This document shows, in pieces, positions 17,252-25,588 of a DNA stretch of 64,000 nucleotides (its first letter is position 1; every line of letters starts with the position of its first letter). Origin of the DNA: Saprospirales bacterium. GTDB lineage: Bacteria; Bacteroidota; Bacteroidia; Chitinophagales; Saprospiraceae. Location: the NCBI GenBank assembly GCA_002698985.1, contig PAAY01000037.1:113104-177103 (forward strand), read 5' to 3'. The notes below the pieces were generated by a model. The model was not told the origin of the DNA and did no database searches. It saw only the letters and a program-made list of their open reading frames with translations. A program made the translations under genes and the position numbers.

Positions 17252-18418
17252 TTATTTCCCTTTTGCAATCTCCCTCAGCCAATTCTCCGTGGAAGAGCAG
17301 TCCTCTCCACTTTTATGGGCCAGGGCGATGGCTTTTTTTCCAAATTTAAGGGCCTTTTTGTCCTTTCCCAGTTTGTGGTAAAGCAGCGCCAGGGTGTCGT
17401 GGTTGTAATAATTGGGATCCATTTTGATGGATTGCTTTGCCCATTTGACGGCCTGTTTCAGGTGTGACGGGTTGTCCACGGTTTCGTAAAAAAGCCATGC
17501 AACTTCGTTGAGTTCGTCCCAGTTTTCGGCTTTGTACTTTCCGTAAAAGTCAATGGCTGCATTTGCGTATTCGTCGTATTTTTCATTTTGCGCCAGGTAA
17601 CTGAGTTGCATCCTCGCAAGCATTTCCTCTGCCCGGCCGGGATGCAATATTTCCAATAATTGCTTTAGCTGCGTCTGGTCGCCGGATTTTTGTGAATTGT
17701 ATATTTCATTTTGTACAAAATATTGGATTTTTCCATTGACGGCCCGGCTTCCGAATTCTTCCTCAAAGTTAGCTTTGTTTTTCAGGAAATATTTGAACAT
17801 GGCAGAGCCGCTGGCATCGCTCGTTTTGTATATCAGGTCCAGGTTCTTTTTGAGGTTCCAGTCTTTTTGCGTTTTCAGGTATTCTTCGGCAACGGTAGGA
17901 TAATGCTCATCCTGTGCATCGTATAGCTGAAGTGCGAATTGGTAAAGGAAATCCGGATCACGGTCACCATTGTCATATCGTTGCTTCAGGGCAAAAAGGT
18001 TGTTGTCGGAATCCAGCGCTTCTTTTGCCAGCGCCAGAAAATCGTCGGGTTCGTGGTAACCGAGTCCCCTGTGCACCACTTCACCAGAAGCATTGATGAA
18101 CAGAAAGGTAGGATACGCCCGTACACTGAACTGCCGGGCTAGTGCCGGCCCTTCTCCGGCCTCCATGTCAATTTTGACGTTGATGAAATTTTCATTGAAA
18201 AAATCGCCCACCTTTCTGGTGGTGAAGACATTCCGGTCCATCATTTTGCAGGGTCCGCACCAGGTGGTGTAGGCATCCACGAAGATGAGTTTGTCTTCCT
18301 GGCTGGCTTTGGCCAGCACATTGCTCCATTTGTCTTTGATAAATTCTACGCCTTGTGCATGCGTATGGGCAATGGCCAGGATGAAGGCCAGCATCAAAGC
18401 TGTTGATAGCTTATTCAT
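17252..18418 (-). CDS. secreted thioredoxin-fold protein
   Basis: 388 residues. A signal peptide (LAFILAIAHTHAQ) precedes a thioredoxin fold with active site TTWCGPCKMMDRNVF and the cis-Pro region VRAYPTFLFI. The last 250 residues are helical, and the C-terminus (AVKWAKQSIKMDPNYYNHDTLALLYH) looks TPR-like. Probably a periplasmic disulfide or thiol oxidoreductase. It is a tandem paralogue of the next gene, of identical length, 24 bases apart on the same strand, so they form an operon made by duplication. Confidence 0.85.
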   Translation of the reverse strand: MNKLSTALMLAFILAIAHTHAQGVEFIKDKWSNVLAKASQEDKLIFVDAYTTWCGPCKMMDRNVFTTRKVGDFFNENFINVKIDMEAGEGPALARQFSVRAYPTFLFINASGEVVHRGLGYHEPDDFLALAKEALDSDNNLFALKQRYDNGDRDPDFLYQFALQLYDAQDEHYPTVAEEYLKTQKDWNLKKNLDLIYKTSDASGSAMFKYFLKNKANFEEEFGSRAVNGKIQYFVQNEIYNSQKSGDQTQLKQLLEILHPGRAEEMLARMQLSYLAQNEKYDEYANAAIDFYGKYKAENWDELNEVAWLFYETVDNPSHLKQAVKWAKQSIKMDPNYYNHDTLALLYHKLGKDKKALKFGKKAIALAHKSGEDCSSTENWLREIAKGK

Positions 18419-18442
18419 AAATAGGTTTTGTTGCGGAGGGGC

Positions 18443-19609
18443 TTACGAATTGATATGACGGATAAATGTTTCGAGTGCGTGAATTGCCTCTTTGTCCTCC
18501 TGGAGGCGGGCCAGTTCCAGGGCTTTTTCTGCGGCTTCCACGGCATCATCTTTTTTGCCATTGGTCAGCAAGATGCGGGAATATAGCAGCCAATGGTTGT
18601 AATCGCTGCTGGTTTTGGCCGCCTGCCGGGCATATTTTTCAGCCAGTTTTTTGCACTTGTTGTTGTCAGAAAAGCTGTTCATCATTTCCTCGGCCAGTTT
18701 GGCCAGGTCATCGGCATTTTCATCGCCGGCCAGTTTGGCGCAGTCGTCGCAGGCATCCAAATATGCCTTGGCGTCATTGGCTGCCAGGTAAAACTTGCGT
18801 TTTGCGTCAGCCTCGAAAGCTTTGGCTTTTTCTGGGTAGTGTTCTTTCATCTTCGCAATGGCTTCTTCGAGCAAGTCGGAACTCTCGAACTCGATGGCCT
18901 TTTTCACTGTATTGCTGCAAGCCAGGGCAATGCGATCTTTCACCTTTTGATAACCTTCCAATTGGGCAATTTCCTTCTGGTATTTGATCAACAGGCCGAA
19001 AATCCTGGAGTCGGCTTCCACCGCAGCTTCCAGAATGAAACGGAGGTTGAAGGGGGTGGTGAGGTCTTCCTGAGAACGCAGGTATTCATTTGAAACACGA
19101 AGGCTGGATTTGTTGGAGCGGTTGAGTGCTTTTACATAGTTGTAGATCAGCTCCGGTTCACGGTTGCCATTTTCGTATTCTTTGGCGTATTCCCTGCTGT
19201 AGTCCACCTGGCTGAGTGCAAATTCGGCCAGTTTGAGGATACCGTTGACATCTTTGCCACCGACGGACGAATGAATCACCTCTCCTTTCTCATCGATGAA
19301 GTACAGGGTCGGATAGGCAGAAACGGGATATTTCCTCCGGAAGGAAATGCCCTCCGGCTCTTCGCAATCCATCTTGACATTGATGAAATTTTGGTTGAAG
19401 AATTCGCCGACCTTTTTGTCCTTGAAGGTGGTGGCGGCCATCCGTTTGCAGGGGCCACACCATTTGGCGTAGGCATCCACGAAGATGGGTTTTCCTTCTT
19501 TTTTGGAGAGTTCAAGCGCTTCCTCCCAGCTGCCGTGGAAGAAGTCGATTCCCTGTGCAAAAAGGCTGTGAGAAAGAAAGGTGACCAAAAGAACCAGAAA
19601 GTATTTCAT
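18443..19609 (-). CDS. secreted thioredoxin-fold protein (tandem paralogue)
   Basis: 388 residues: signal peptide (VTFLSHSLFAQ), active site AKWCGPCKRMAATTF, cis-Pro region VSAYPTLYFID, then a helical C-terminal half with alpha-solenoid character (WLLYSRILLTNGKKDDAVEAAEKAL). Same architecture as the downstream gene; the two have diverged in the helical part more than around the active site. The CxxC pair is intact in both, so both are likely active. It is first of the pair in transcription order. Confidence 0.85.
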   Translation of the reverse strand: MKYFLVLLVTFLSHSLFAQGIDFFHGSWEEALELSKKEGKPIFVDAYAKWCGPCKRMAATTFKDKKVGEFFNQNFINVKMDCEEPEGISFRRKYPVSAYPTLYFIDEKGEVIHSSVGGKDVNGILKLAEFALSQVDYSREYAKEYENGNREPELIYNYVKALNRSNKSSLRVSNEYLRSQEDLTTPFNLRFILEAAVEADSRIFGLLIKYQKEIAQLEGYQKVKDRIALACSNTVKKAIEFESSDLLEEAIAKMKEHYPEKAKAFEADAKRKFYLAANDAKAYLDACDDCAKLAGDENADDLAKLAEEMMNSFSDNNKCKKLAEKYARQAAKTSSDYNHWLLYSRILLTNGKKDDAVEAAEKALELARLQEDKEAIHALETFIRHINS

Positions 19610-19700
19610 TGCTATGAATTGAGTTTACCGAAGGAGATACAGCAAAGTAAAGGAGTAAAGGCCGCTTTTGTTGAGCAATAATACTGCCGCTGCTGTGCAA

Positions 19701-20237
19701 TTATTGTTCTTCCCTGTTTTGGTTCTTGTACAGTTTGATCAATTCTTCGGGGCTTTTGCCAACAACGTTCACCAACTGCCGGACCTGCCCCGCGAGCTCG
19801 TGGTCGGGATATCTTTTCAAAAATTCCTGGTAGTACCTGACTGCCATGGTGGAATCCCGCAGGTCGTTGTCGTATGTGAATGCCTGCAAAAACAAGGCTG
19901 GAGGAGCCAGCCTGTGCTCGCCGTAATTGGTCCAGACTGATTTCAACAGTTCGGTGGCTTTGTCGTATTTACCCAGGCCTCGGGCAATCTCACCGGCTTT
20001 TACCAGCATTTCCGGAACGAGGGAATCCTGTGGAAAGGCATTGGCATACGCTTCCATCTGTTTGATGAGCTCATTGGCCGGTTTCATGTTTTTGATCACA
20101 TCCGGATCGGAGGTGATGATCTTTTCGAGGCTGTCAATTCTGGCGAGGGCCTGTTCCTTTTTGCCGGAAGCTTGTTGCTGACAGGAAGCAGTCAAAAAAG
20201 CGAATGAAATGACAAGGATTGCAATCTGGAGTTTCAT
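19701..20237 (-). CDS. TPR-like lipoprotein
   Basis: 178 residues from Met66 of the track ORF, chosen because MKLQIAILVISFAFLTASC is a lipoprotein signal with a good lipobox; the longer start overlaps the end of the upstream GH25 gene in another frame. The rest is helical with TPR-type pairs (VPEMLVKAGEIARGLGKYDKATELLKSVW, YYQEFLKRYPDHELAGQVRQL), resembling the outer-membrane lipoprotein class of BamD/CpoB-type TPR proteins. No specific function can be named. It lies 73 bases downstream of the GH25 gene and 91 bases upstream of the thioredoxin pair. Confidence 0.75.
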   Translation of the reverse strand: MKLQIAILVISFAFLTASCQQQASGKKEQALARIDSLEKIITSDPDVIKNMKPANELIKQMEAYANAFPQDSLVPEMLVKAGEIARGLGKYDKATELLKSVWTNYGEHRLAPPALFLQAFTYDNDLRDSTMAVRYYQEFLKRYPDHELAGQVRQLVNVVGKSPEELIKLYKNQNREEQ

Positions 20238-20310
20238 CGTCGGGATTTTTGAGCGCCAAATTACCCAACCTTGTTTACGAAGAAAAGAAGGAGAATGACA
20301 GAAGAGGCGA

Positions 20311-21054
20311 TCAAGGGGCGGAAACCCCTGAAATTTCAGGAGCAGGGTGGGGATCGGAAACCAGATTCTTATCCGGAAGCAGGCAGCAGGATTCCAGCTC
20401 CTGCAAGCTTCCTGTGAACACATTGAAATCAACGTCTCCCTGAATTCCGGGCAGACTGCCCCGGTTTCCGTATTGCCAGAAAGCCCAGTTGTTTTTGCCT
20501 TTCAGCCAGGGGCTGAACCAGGGATTGTAACGGGCGATCCACAAAGTATAGTCGTCGAAATGGCCGGCGAAGTGACGGTTGTAAAATTTCTGGTTGGTGT
20601 AAAGGATGGGCTTGACCTGGTAATGCACTTCGGCCAGTTGCAACCATCTTTTCACATTTTCACGGAGGGTCTCTTCTGAAACTCCATCTGTAACTTCCAC
20701 ATCCAGCACGGGGGCGAGGTCGCCGGGTTCCAGATCCACATAAGTGGCGAAGTTGAGGAACTGCTGGTCGGGATTGGTGGCTGGACGGAAGAAATGGTAA
20801 GCCCCCCTTTTGATCTGGTTCAGTTTGATAGCCGGCCAGTTGACGCAGAAAAGGCTGTCCTGATGGTCAGCGCCTTCGGTGGCTTTGATGAATGCAAAAT
20901 CAATGTTTTGAAGGGCAACCTGAGTCCAGTCGATGCTTTGCTGATGGTGGGATATGTCAATGCCATGCACCTCGTAACCCTCCATCCTTTCGGTTGGCCG
21001 GTTGCAACTGAACAGGGTCAGCAGGAGCATCAGGTATGTCAGGTCCTTTAACAT
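20311..21054 (-). CDS. GH25-family lysozyme lipoprotein
   Basis: 247 residues from MLKDLTYLMLLLTLFSC, a lipoprotein signal. The mature part follows the GH25 (Chalaropsis-type muramidase) pattern: HGIDISHHQQSIDWTQV, FAFIKATEGADHQD, GAYHFFRPATNP, and the DVEV segment with the catalytic acidic residues (APVLDVEVTDG). The family cleaves the beta-1,4 glycosidic bond of peptidoglycan. The lipid anchor implies cell-wall remodelling or defence against other bacteria. The track start is 21 codons too long. Confidence 0.88.
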   Translation of the reverse strand: MLKDLTYLMLLLTLFSCNRPTERMEGYEVHGIDISHHQQSIDWTQVALQNIDFAFIKATEGADHQDSLFCVNWPAIKLNQIKRGAYHFFRPATNPDQQFLNFATYVDLEPGDLAPVLDVEVTDGVSEETLRENVKRWLQLAEVHYQVKPILYTNQKFYNRHFAGHFDDYTLWIARYNPWFSPWLKGKNNWAFWQYGNRGSLPGIQGDVDFNVFTGSLQELESCCLLPDKNLVSDPHPAPEISGVSAP

Positions 21055-21144
21055 TGATTTTGCTTTGCGATCCCAAGAACGAAATAAATGGGCCAATCTG
21101 CAAAAGAAAACCTCCAAATAAGGCTTTTTGGTTTCCTGTTGAAC

Positions 21145-21172
21145 AAAAAACCCCGGCTTTTGGGCCGGGGTT
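21145..21172 (-). terminator. intrinsic terminator (minus strand)
   Basis: On the minus strand AACCCCGGC / GCCGGGGTT with a 6-base loop is followed by TTTTTTG. It lies 20 bases after the stop of the SRPBCC gene. Confidence 0.85.
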
Positions 21173-21191
21173 CACTTGAAATGCTTTCGTT

Positions 21192-22223
21192 TTATTGAGC
21201 AATCGGGTAATAAACCCTTGTCAACCATTTTGAGGTGTCGGGCTCCTGGCCAGGGTCGGTTACATATTCTTCGATAACCGGGGTGCCTTGTGTCAGGCCA
21301 TTTTTGGCGATGTACGCGTCCATGGCTTCATGCGCAGCACCGATGCCGTTGTAGTCTCCGTAGTATTCGATCAGCAAGGCCTTTCCAGCCGGGATTTCAA
21401 CCACCTGGATTCCGTTTCCAGAGACATTGGCTCCGTTTTCCACCGGAACAGCCGCAGCCATGTCGGTGGTGCCGCTTTCCACATCGTAGCTATAGTACAG
21501 GCCTGTAGGGTGTCCTGCCATTTGTACACCAGCCGGCCCCATGGCTTGCATGATGGCCCCAAAGCTCTGCCCCAGGAATCCGGAGATGGCATTTTCTTCG
21601 GTAAAGTTGACCTCCTTGCGGATGGTGAGGTAAGTTCTGCCGGGGAAGTCGATTTCCTGCACCGCCAGGTTGCCCCCTGGGGTGGCGTTGCTTTCGCAAT
21701 ATTTTTTCATGTCGCTCAGGCCCAGTTCAAACATGTCCATGATGTTTTTTTCCATGGCTCCTTCGGAAAAAATGGTGAAAGCATTAAAAGGATAGGGCAC
21801 GTCAAAGGCCATTCCCCAGGTGGTGTTGGTTCCGCCACCTTCGGCATCTTCCAGTTTGAACCAGCCAATGCCTCCTCCTTCACCGCCAAAATCGAGGTCG
21901 AAACAGAGGCTGTCCATGGAGCTGTAGTTCAGGGTGATGGTGCCGCTGCCGGAATTCTTGGGGTCGCCGGTCCAGTTATAGGTTCCGCCAACTCCTTCGT
22001 AAACTTCACCGTAGGTCACCTGCAGGGTGCTGTCATAGTCATCCCAGGGGCCCCAGTTTTCCCAGTTTTTCAGGTTGTTCACCTGCTCGAAGACCACCTG
22101 ACGGGGTGCTTCGATGAGTTTTGTTTTTTCATAAGAAAAGTGCGTGGGCTGGATCAAGCCCACAACGAGGGTGAGTACGATCAATACACCCAGGACAATC
22201 AGTACGGGTTTCAAGATTTTCAT
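21192..22223 (-). CDS. SRPBCC and GyrI-like effector-binding protein
   Basis: 343 residues: an N-terminal membrane anchor (VLIVLGVLIVLTLVVGLI), an SRPBCC/polyketide-cyclase-like ligand-binding domain (KLIEAPRQVVFEQVNNLKNWENWGPW, about 35-180), and a C-terminal GyrI-like small-molecule-binding domain (from IDFPGRTYLTIRKEV to LTRVYYPIA). This fusion is widespread in Bacteroidota; the ligand is unknown. It has no DNA-binding part. Single-gene unit, ended by the terminator at 21.15 kb. Confidence 0.82.
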   Translation of the reverse strand: MKILKPVLIVLGVLIVLTLVVGLIQPTHFSYEKTKLIEAPRQVVFEQVNNLKNWENWGPWDDYDSTLQVTYGEVYEGVGGTYNWTGDPKNSGSGTITLNYSSMDSLCFDLDFGGEGGGIGWFKLEDAEGGGTNTTWGMAFDVPYPFNAFTIFSEGAMEKNIMDMFELGLSDMKKYCESNATPGGNLAVQEIDFPGRTYLTIRKEVNFTEENAISGFLGQSFGAIMQAMGPAGVQMAGHPTGLYYSYDVESGTTDMAAAVPVENGANVSGNGIQVVEIPAGKALLIEYYGDYNGIGAAHEAMDAYIAKNGLTQGTPVIEEYVTDPGQEPDTSKWLTRVYYPIAQ

Positions 22224-22325
22224 GCTGAGAGTTTTTAATCAAAAAAAAAGTTTAGCGGACAAAGATATTGTTTGATATTTAAAACAAATTATTTCAAGTA
22301 AAGAATTTTTCAAAATGAAACCTGG

Positions 22326-22365
22326 CAAAAAGAAAACAGGAGCTATCGTTGAGATAGCTCCTGTT
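22326..22365 (-). terminator. intrinsic terminator after dnaN
   Basis: A perfect 13-base stem (AACAGGAGCTATC / GATAGCTCCTGTT) with a 5-base loop. On the minus strand it is followed by TTCTTTTTG. It lies 45 bases after the dnaN stop. Confidence 0.85.
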
Positions 22366-22409
22366 ATGGGGAGCTGACCGGATGTCAGCTCTGAATTCCG
22401 CATAAAACA

Positions 22410-23543
22410 TCATGCTCCCAGCATCACCGGCATTACCAGCATCAAAATGCTTTCGTTGTCGGGTTCGTCCACCGGAACGAGGATGCCGGCTTTTTGTGGG
22501 TTGGAGAGCTCGAACCTGACCTCATCCGAATCGAGGGCTGAGAGCATTTCGATCAAAAACTTTCCATTGAACCCGATCGTGAATGCAGGTCCGTCGTAGG
22601 TGCAGATCAGCTGCTCTGCTGCCTCGTTGGAAAAATCGAGGTCCTGGGCAGAAACGGTGAGACTGTTGGGGGCTATGTCAAAGATGACCTGGTTGGTGGT
22701 CTTGTTGGCGTAAATGGCTATCCTGCGCAGGGAGTTAAGCAGGTCGGTGCGTTTGATGGTCAGGTGGTTCGGATTGTTGACCGGGATCACCGCATTGTAG
22801 TCGGGATAGCGGGCATCGATGAGGCGGCAGGCCAGGGTGGTGTCGCCAAAGGTGAAGAAGGCATTGGCCTTGTTCACGGCCATCAGAACACCGGCATCAT
22901 CGTCAGCGGAGGCCACCACGTTCTTGAGCTGGTTCAGCGATTTTTTCGGAACGATGAAGCTGGACGAAAGCTCACTCGGAATGCCGGAAAAGGTATAGCG
23001 CACCAGCTTGTGGGCATCGGTTGCCACAAAGGTCATGCTGCTGAAATCGATGTTGAAATAAACACCTGTGAGCGAGGGCCGCAAATCGTCGGTGCTGGTG
23101 GCGAACAGCGTTTTGGTGATGGCTTTGCTCAGCACACTTGCCGGCACGTTCACCGAATCGGCATCTTTTGCCTCAGGCAGCTCCGGAAAATCCTGGCCGT
23201 CTTCCCCGGCGAGGCGGTATTTGCCATAGGCAGAAGTGATGGAAATGGCAAAGGTCTGCTCATCTACGGTAAAGGTGATGGGCTGGTCGGGCAAGGCTTT
23301 CAGGGTGTCCAGAAGAATCCTCGCAGGAATGGCCACTTTTAGTTCGCTCGCTTTTTTGTCGGGGTTGACTTCCAGCTTGGTGGTGATGGAAGTTTCCAGG
23401 TCTGAAGCGGCTATCGTGAGTTGGTTGTTCTCGAGGGTAAAAAGAAAGTCATCGAGAATTGGAAGCACCGGATTGCTGGAAATGGCGCCGTTGGCGATGG
23501 TCAGGTGTTTCAACAATTCAGAAGAAGCTACGCTGAATTTCAT
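22410..23543 (-). CDS. dnaN: DNA polymerase III beta subunit (sliding clamp)
   Basis: 377 residues. The protein starts MKFSVASSELLKHLTIANGAISSNPVLPIL, the classic beta-clamp N-terminus, and ends ESILMLVMPVML, the conserved C-terminal strand ending (M-P-M/V-R-like). The dimeric ring tethers replicative polymerase to DNA. It is a single gene with its own TATTTTTG promoter and terminator. A perfect DnaA box lies upstream, so DnaA may regulate it; dnaA itself is not in the window. Confidence 0.95.
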   Translation of the reverse strand: MKFSVASSELLKHLTIANGAISSNPVLPILDDFLFTLENNQLTIAASDLETSITTKLEVNPDKKASELKVAIPARILLDTLKALPDQPITFTVDEQTFAISITSAYGKYRLAGEDGQDFPELPEAKDADSVNVPASVLSKAITKTLFATSTDDLRPSLTGVYFNIDFSSMTFVATDAHKLVRYTFSGIPSELSSSFIVPKKSLNQLKNVVASADDDAGVLMAVNKANAFFTFGDTTLACRLIDARYPDYNAVIPVNNPNHLTIKRTDLLNSLRRIAIYANKTTNQVIFDIAPNSLTVSAQDLDFSNEAAEQLICTYDGPAFTIGFNGKFLIEMLSALDSDEVRFELSNPQKAGILVPVDEPDNESILMLVMPVMLGA

Positions 23544-23615
23544 AGAAGGGCCTTTGAGTTAGTTGGTATGTTTGTTTTCAGAGCTGGCGTTGGATGCCTC
23601 AAAGAGGCGGGTGCG

Positions 23616-23673
23616 CAAAAATAACGGTTGGCTGCTTATTGTACTCAAAAAGTAACCAACAGGTTGTGGATAA
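23616..23673 (-). promoter_or_regulatory. dnaN promoter with DnaA box
   Basis: On the minus strand TATTTTTG (complement 23616-23623) matches TAnnTTTG, about 75 bases before the dnaN ATG. A TTTG lies 22 bases further upstream. A perfect DnaA box, TTATCCACA (complement 23665-23673), sits just upstream of the promoter, with a weaker TTATCGCA at 23683-23690 on the plus strand. Confidence 0.6.
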
Positions 23674-23726
23674 ATGGATGATTTATCGCAGGTTGTGAAA
23701 TACAGCCTGCACCGGTTGATTCCGGC

Positions 23727-24314
23727 TCATTTCCGGCAAATGCAGCGCGTCACGTCAGCCTTGCCTTTGTGATGCTCACCCTCATTCAAAGAAAGGGTCT
23801 CCTCCCAAACTTTTACAGAAGTGAAATCTCCCAGAAGCTGTTTCAACTCGTCTGCATTTACCAGCAAGTCGGGATTCTGAGGGCCTCCGGAGCGGTTGCC
23901 GAGTTGTTTTTTATTGAACAGTTCCACAATCAGCCAGCCACCTGGCTTCAGATAGGAAAAGAGCTTTTGATAGTGTTGCTGCCAATTGGGTGTGTGGGCA
24001 TAGATGAGCGCCAGGGCATCGAAGGAATGCTCGGGAAATTTGCAATGCTCATAGTCTGTCAGAAGGTATTCGATGTTGACACCGTATTTCATGGCCAAAA
24101 GGAGGGCTTTCTCTTTTGCAGTTTCGGCGTAATCAAAAGCCACCACCTGCCAACCTTTTCTTGCAGCATAAACGGCATTTCTTCCTTCGCCCTCAGCGGG
24201 CAACAAGAGGACACCCGGCGCTAACCGGTCCAACTGCGCTTTGAAAAAAGCATTGGGCTCCGTGCCGTAAACGTACTCTTCCCGTCCATACCGCTCATTC
24301 CAGAATTCTTTCAT
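23727..24314 (-). CDS. SAM-dependent methyltransferase (TehB/tellurite-type class I)
   Basis: 195 residues of the small class I methyltransferase type: MKEFWNERYGREEYVYGTEPNAFF, a start common to TehB-like enzymes; SAM loop LLLPAEGEGRNAVYAA; acidic end of strand 2 VVAFDYAETA; motif LKPGGWLIVELF. The substrate cannot be deduced. The stop of gldD lies 4 bases upstream of its ATG, so it is the last gene of the ssb-gldD transcript. Confidence 0.8.
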   Translation of the reverse strand: MKEFWNERYGREEYVYGTEPNAFFKAQLDRLAPGVLLLPAEGEGRNAVYAARKGWQVVAFDYAETAKEKALLLAMKYGVNIEYLLTDYEHCKFPEHSFDALALIYAHTPNWQQHYQKLFSYLKPGGWLIVELFNKKQLGNRSGGPQNPDLLVNADELKQLLGDFTSVKVWEETLSLNEGEHHKGKADVTRCICRK

Positions 24315-24318
24315 CGGC

Positions 24319-24915
24319 TCACTGTGTCCATTTAAAAGTCTCGATCATGTGCAGCACATCTTCTTTCACGAAGTTGTAAACCGGTGCCAGGCTGTCGGGC
24401 TGTGCTTTTGCATAGAAGTACAGGGCTCCGCGCATGAAGTGTTTTTGTTCCAGGCTGTCCGTCATGTAAAACTGCATTTGCGAAGCGACGGGTCCTTCCA
24501 CTTCAAACAGCATCCCTTTCACGCCGTTGGGATTCAGGAAAGGTCTTTCATCGATGTAGGTGGCTTTCTTGTTGTGCCAGTCGGTCATTTTGAAGGCATC
24601 CGTTTTGAGCTTGTCAAGTGGAGCCTCCGCGGTGATGGGCACGTAGCTGCAATGGATCCTGCACTCAAAGTCAGGGAAATAAACATTGAACCAACAGGGG
24701 TGGGCGGGCTTTTCGTCAAAAAAGGCCGTGTCCTGCTGAATGGTGGCGTACACCGGATATTCAAAAGTGAAATCGCAATAGTTCTCGGTGAAAGGCTGGT
24801 AGCCACGCTCAGGATAAACCACTTTGGGATAGGCACGGGGCTTTGGCACCAGCGCCGGTTCTTCACAGGCCTGTACCATCATTGCGAAGAGAAAAAAGAA
24901 AATTGTAAATCTCAT
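24319..24915 (-). CDS. gldD: gliding motility lipoprotein GldD
   Basis: 198 residues from MRFTIFFFLFAMMVQAC, a lipoprotein signal with lipobox VQAC. The mature protein carries the GldD signature: PKPRAYPKVVYPERGYQPF and CDFTFEYPVYATI near the N-terminus. GldD is required for gliding and type IX secretion in Flavobacterium. The order mutY - ssb - gldD is the conserved Bacteroidota arrangement, which usually includes gldE between ssb and gldD; here only 79 bases separate them, so gldE is absent from this place. Confidence 0.85.
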   Translation of the reverse strand: MRFTIFFFLFAMMVQACEEPALVPKPRAYPKVVYPERGYQPFTENYCDFTFEYPVYATIQQDTAFFDEKPAHPCWFNVYFPDFECRIHCSYVPITAEAPLDKLKTDAFKMTDWHNKKATYIDERPFLNPNGVKGMLFEVEGPVASQMQFYMTDSLEQKHFMRGALYFYAKAQPDSLAPVYNFVKEDVLHMIETFKWTQ

Positions 24916-24994
24916 GGGAGCTGCTTTGGTGGCAGAAATAACAATGCCTTCTGCAAAACGCAAGTTCAGCAGAAGGCATTATGTAATTCAACAA

Positions 24995-25435
24995 TCAGAA
25001 AGGAAGATCTCCTTCGGGTGCATCTGTAGCGTCGTCTTCAACGGTTGGGGCGGGTTCTTTGGCGGGCGCATCCGGGTCTGGCGGGAAATATCCGCTGGAT
25101 GATCCGCTGTCTTTGCGCTCCAGCATTCTGAAATCATTGGCAACTACCTCGGTGATGTAGCGCTTTTCGTTGTCTTTGTTAGTGTACTCGCGGTGGGTGA
25201 GCTTACCTTCTACATAGATCAGCATGCCCTTGCGGAGAAACTTCTCGGCAACTTCGGCCAAACCGCGCCACACCACCACATTGTGCCACTCGGTTTGCTG
25301 TACCTTGTTCCCTTCTTTGTCTTTGTAGGATTCGTCAGTGGCCAGGGAGAATTTGGCTACGGCGGTGCCGCTTTCCAGCCTTCTGACGTCGGGGTCCTTG
25401 CCTAAGCGACCAACGAGAATTACTTTGTTTACCAT
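24995..25435 (-). CDS. ssb: single-stranded DNA-binding protein
   Basis: 146 residues: OB-fold beginning MVNKVILVGRLGKDPDVRRLESGTAVAKFSLAT, with WHNVVVWRGLAEVAEKFLRKG and the family motif YVEGKLTHREY. The tail is short and acidic and ends DATDAPEGDLPF, the partner-binding tip. It coats single-stranded DNA in replication and repair. The 153 bases between ssb and mutY (25436-25588) show no gene. Confidence 0.95.
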   Translation of the reverse strand: MVNKVILVGRLGKDPDVRRLESGTAVAKFSLATDESYKDKEGNKVQQTEWHNVVVWRGLAEVAEKFLRKGMLIYVEGKLTHREYTNKDNEKRYITEVVANDFRMLERKDSGSSSGYFPPDPDAPAKEPAPTVEDDATDAPEGDLPF

Positions 25436-25588
25436 AGTATTTGAATTTTAAGGTTACAGAAAGCGTTTGAATGATCTGGATGCGCCTATTCTCAAACAAG
25501 CGTTTGGGAGGTATTTGCCGACCAAACTACCTTATCCCTTGAAAGAAACGGCTTGGTCTATCGAAACACCAATTCATTTCAAGCCTGT

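Noticed and set aside
21288-22238. 316-codon plus-strand ORF
   Set aside because: Shadow of the SRPBCC/GyrI-like gene on the other strand.
23640-23700. Chromosomal origin at dnaN
   Set aside because: Only one perfect DnaA box and one weak one, no AT-rich unwinding region and no dnaA; better explained as a regulatory site.
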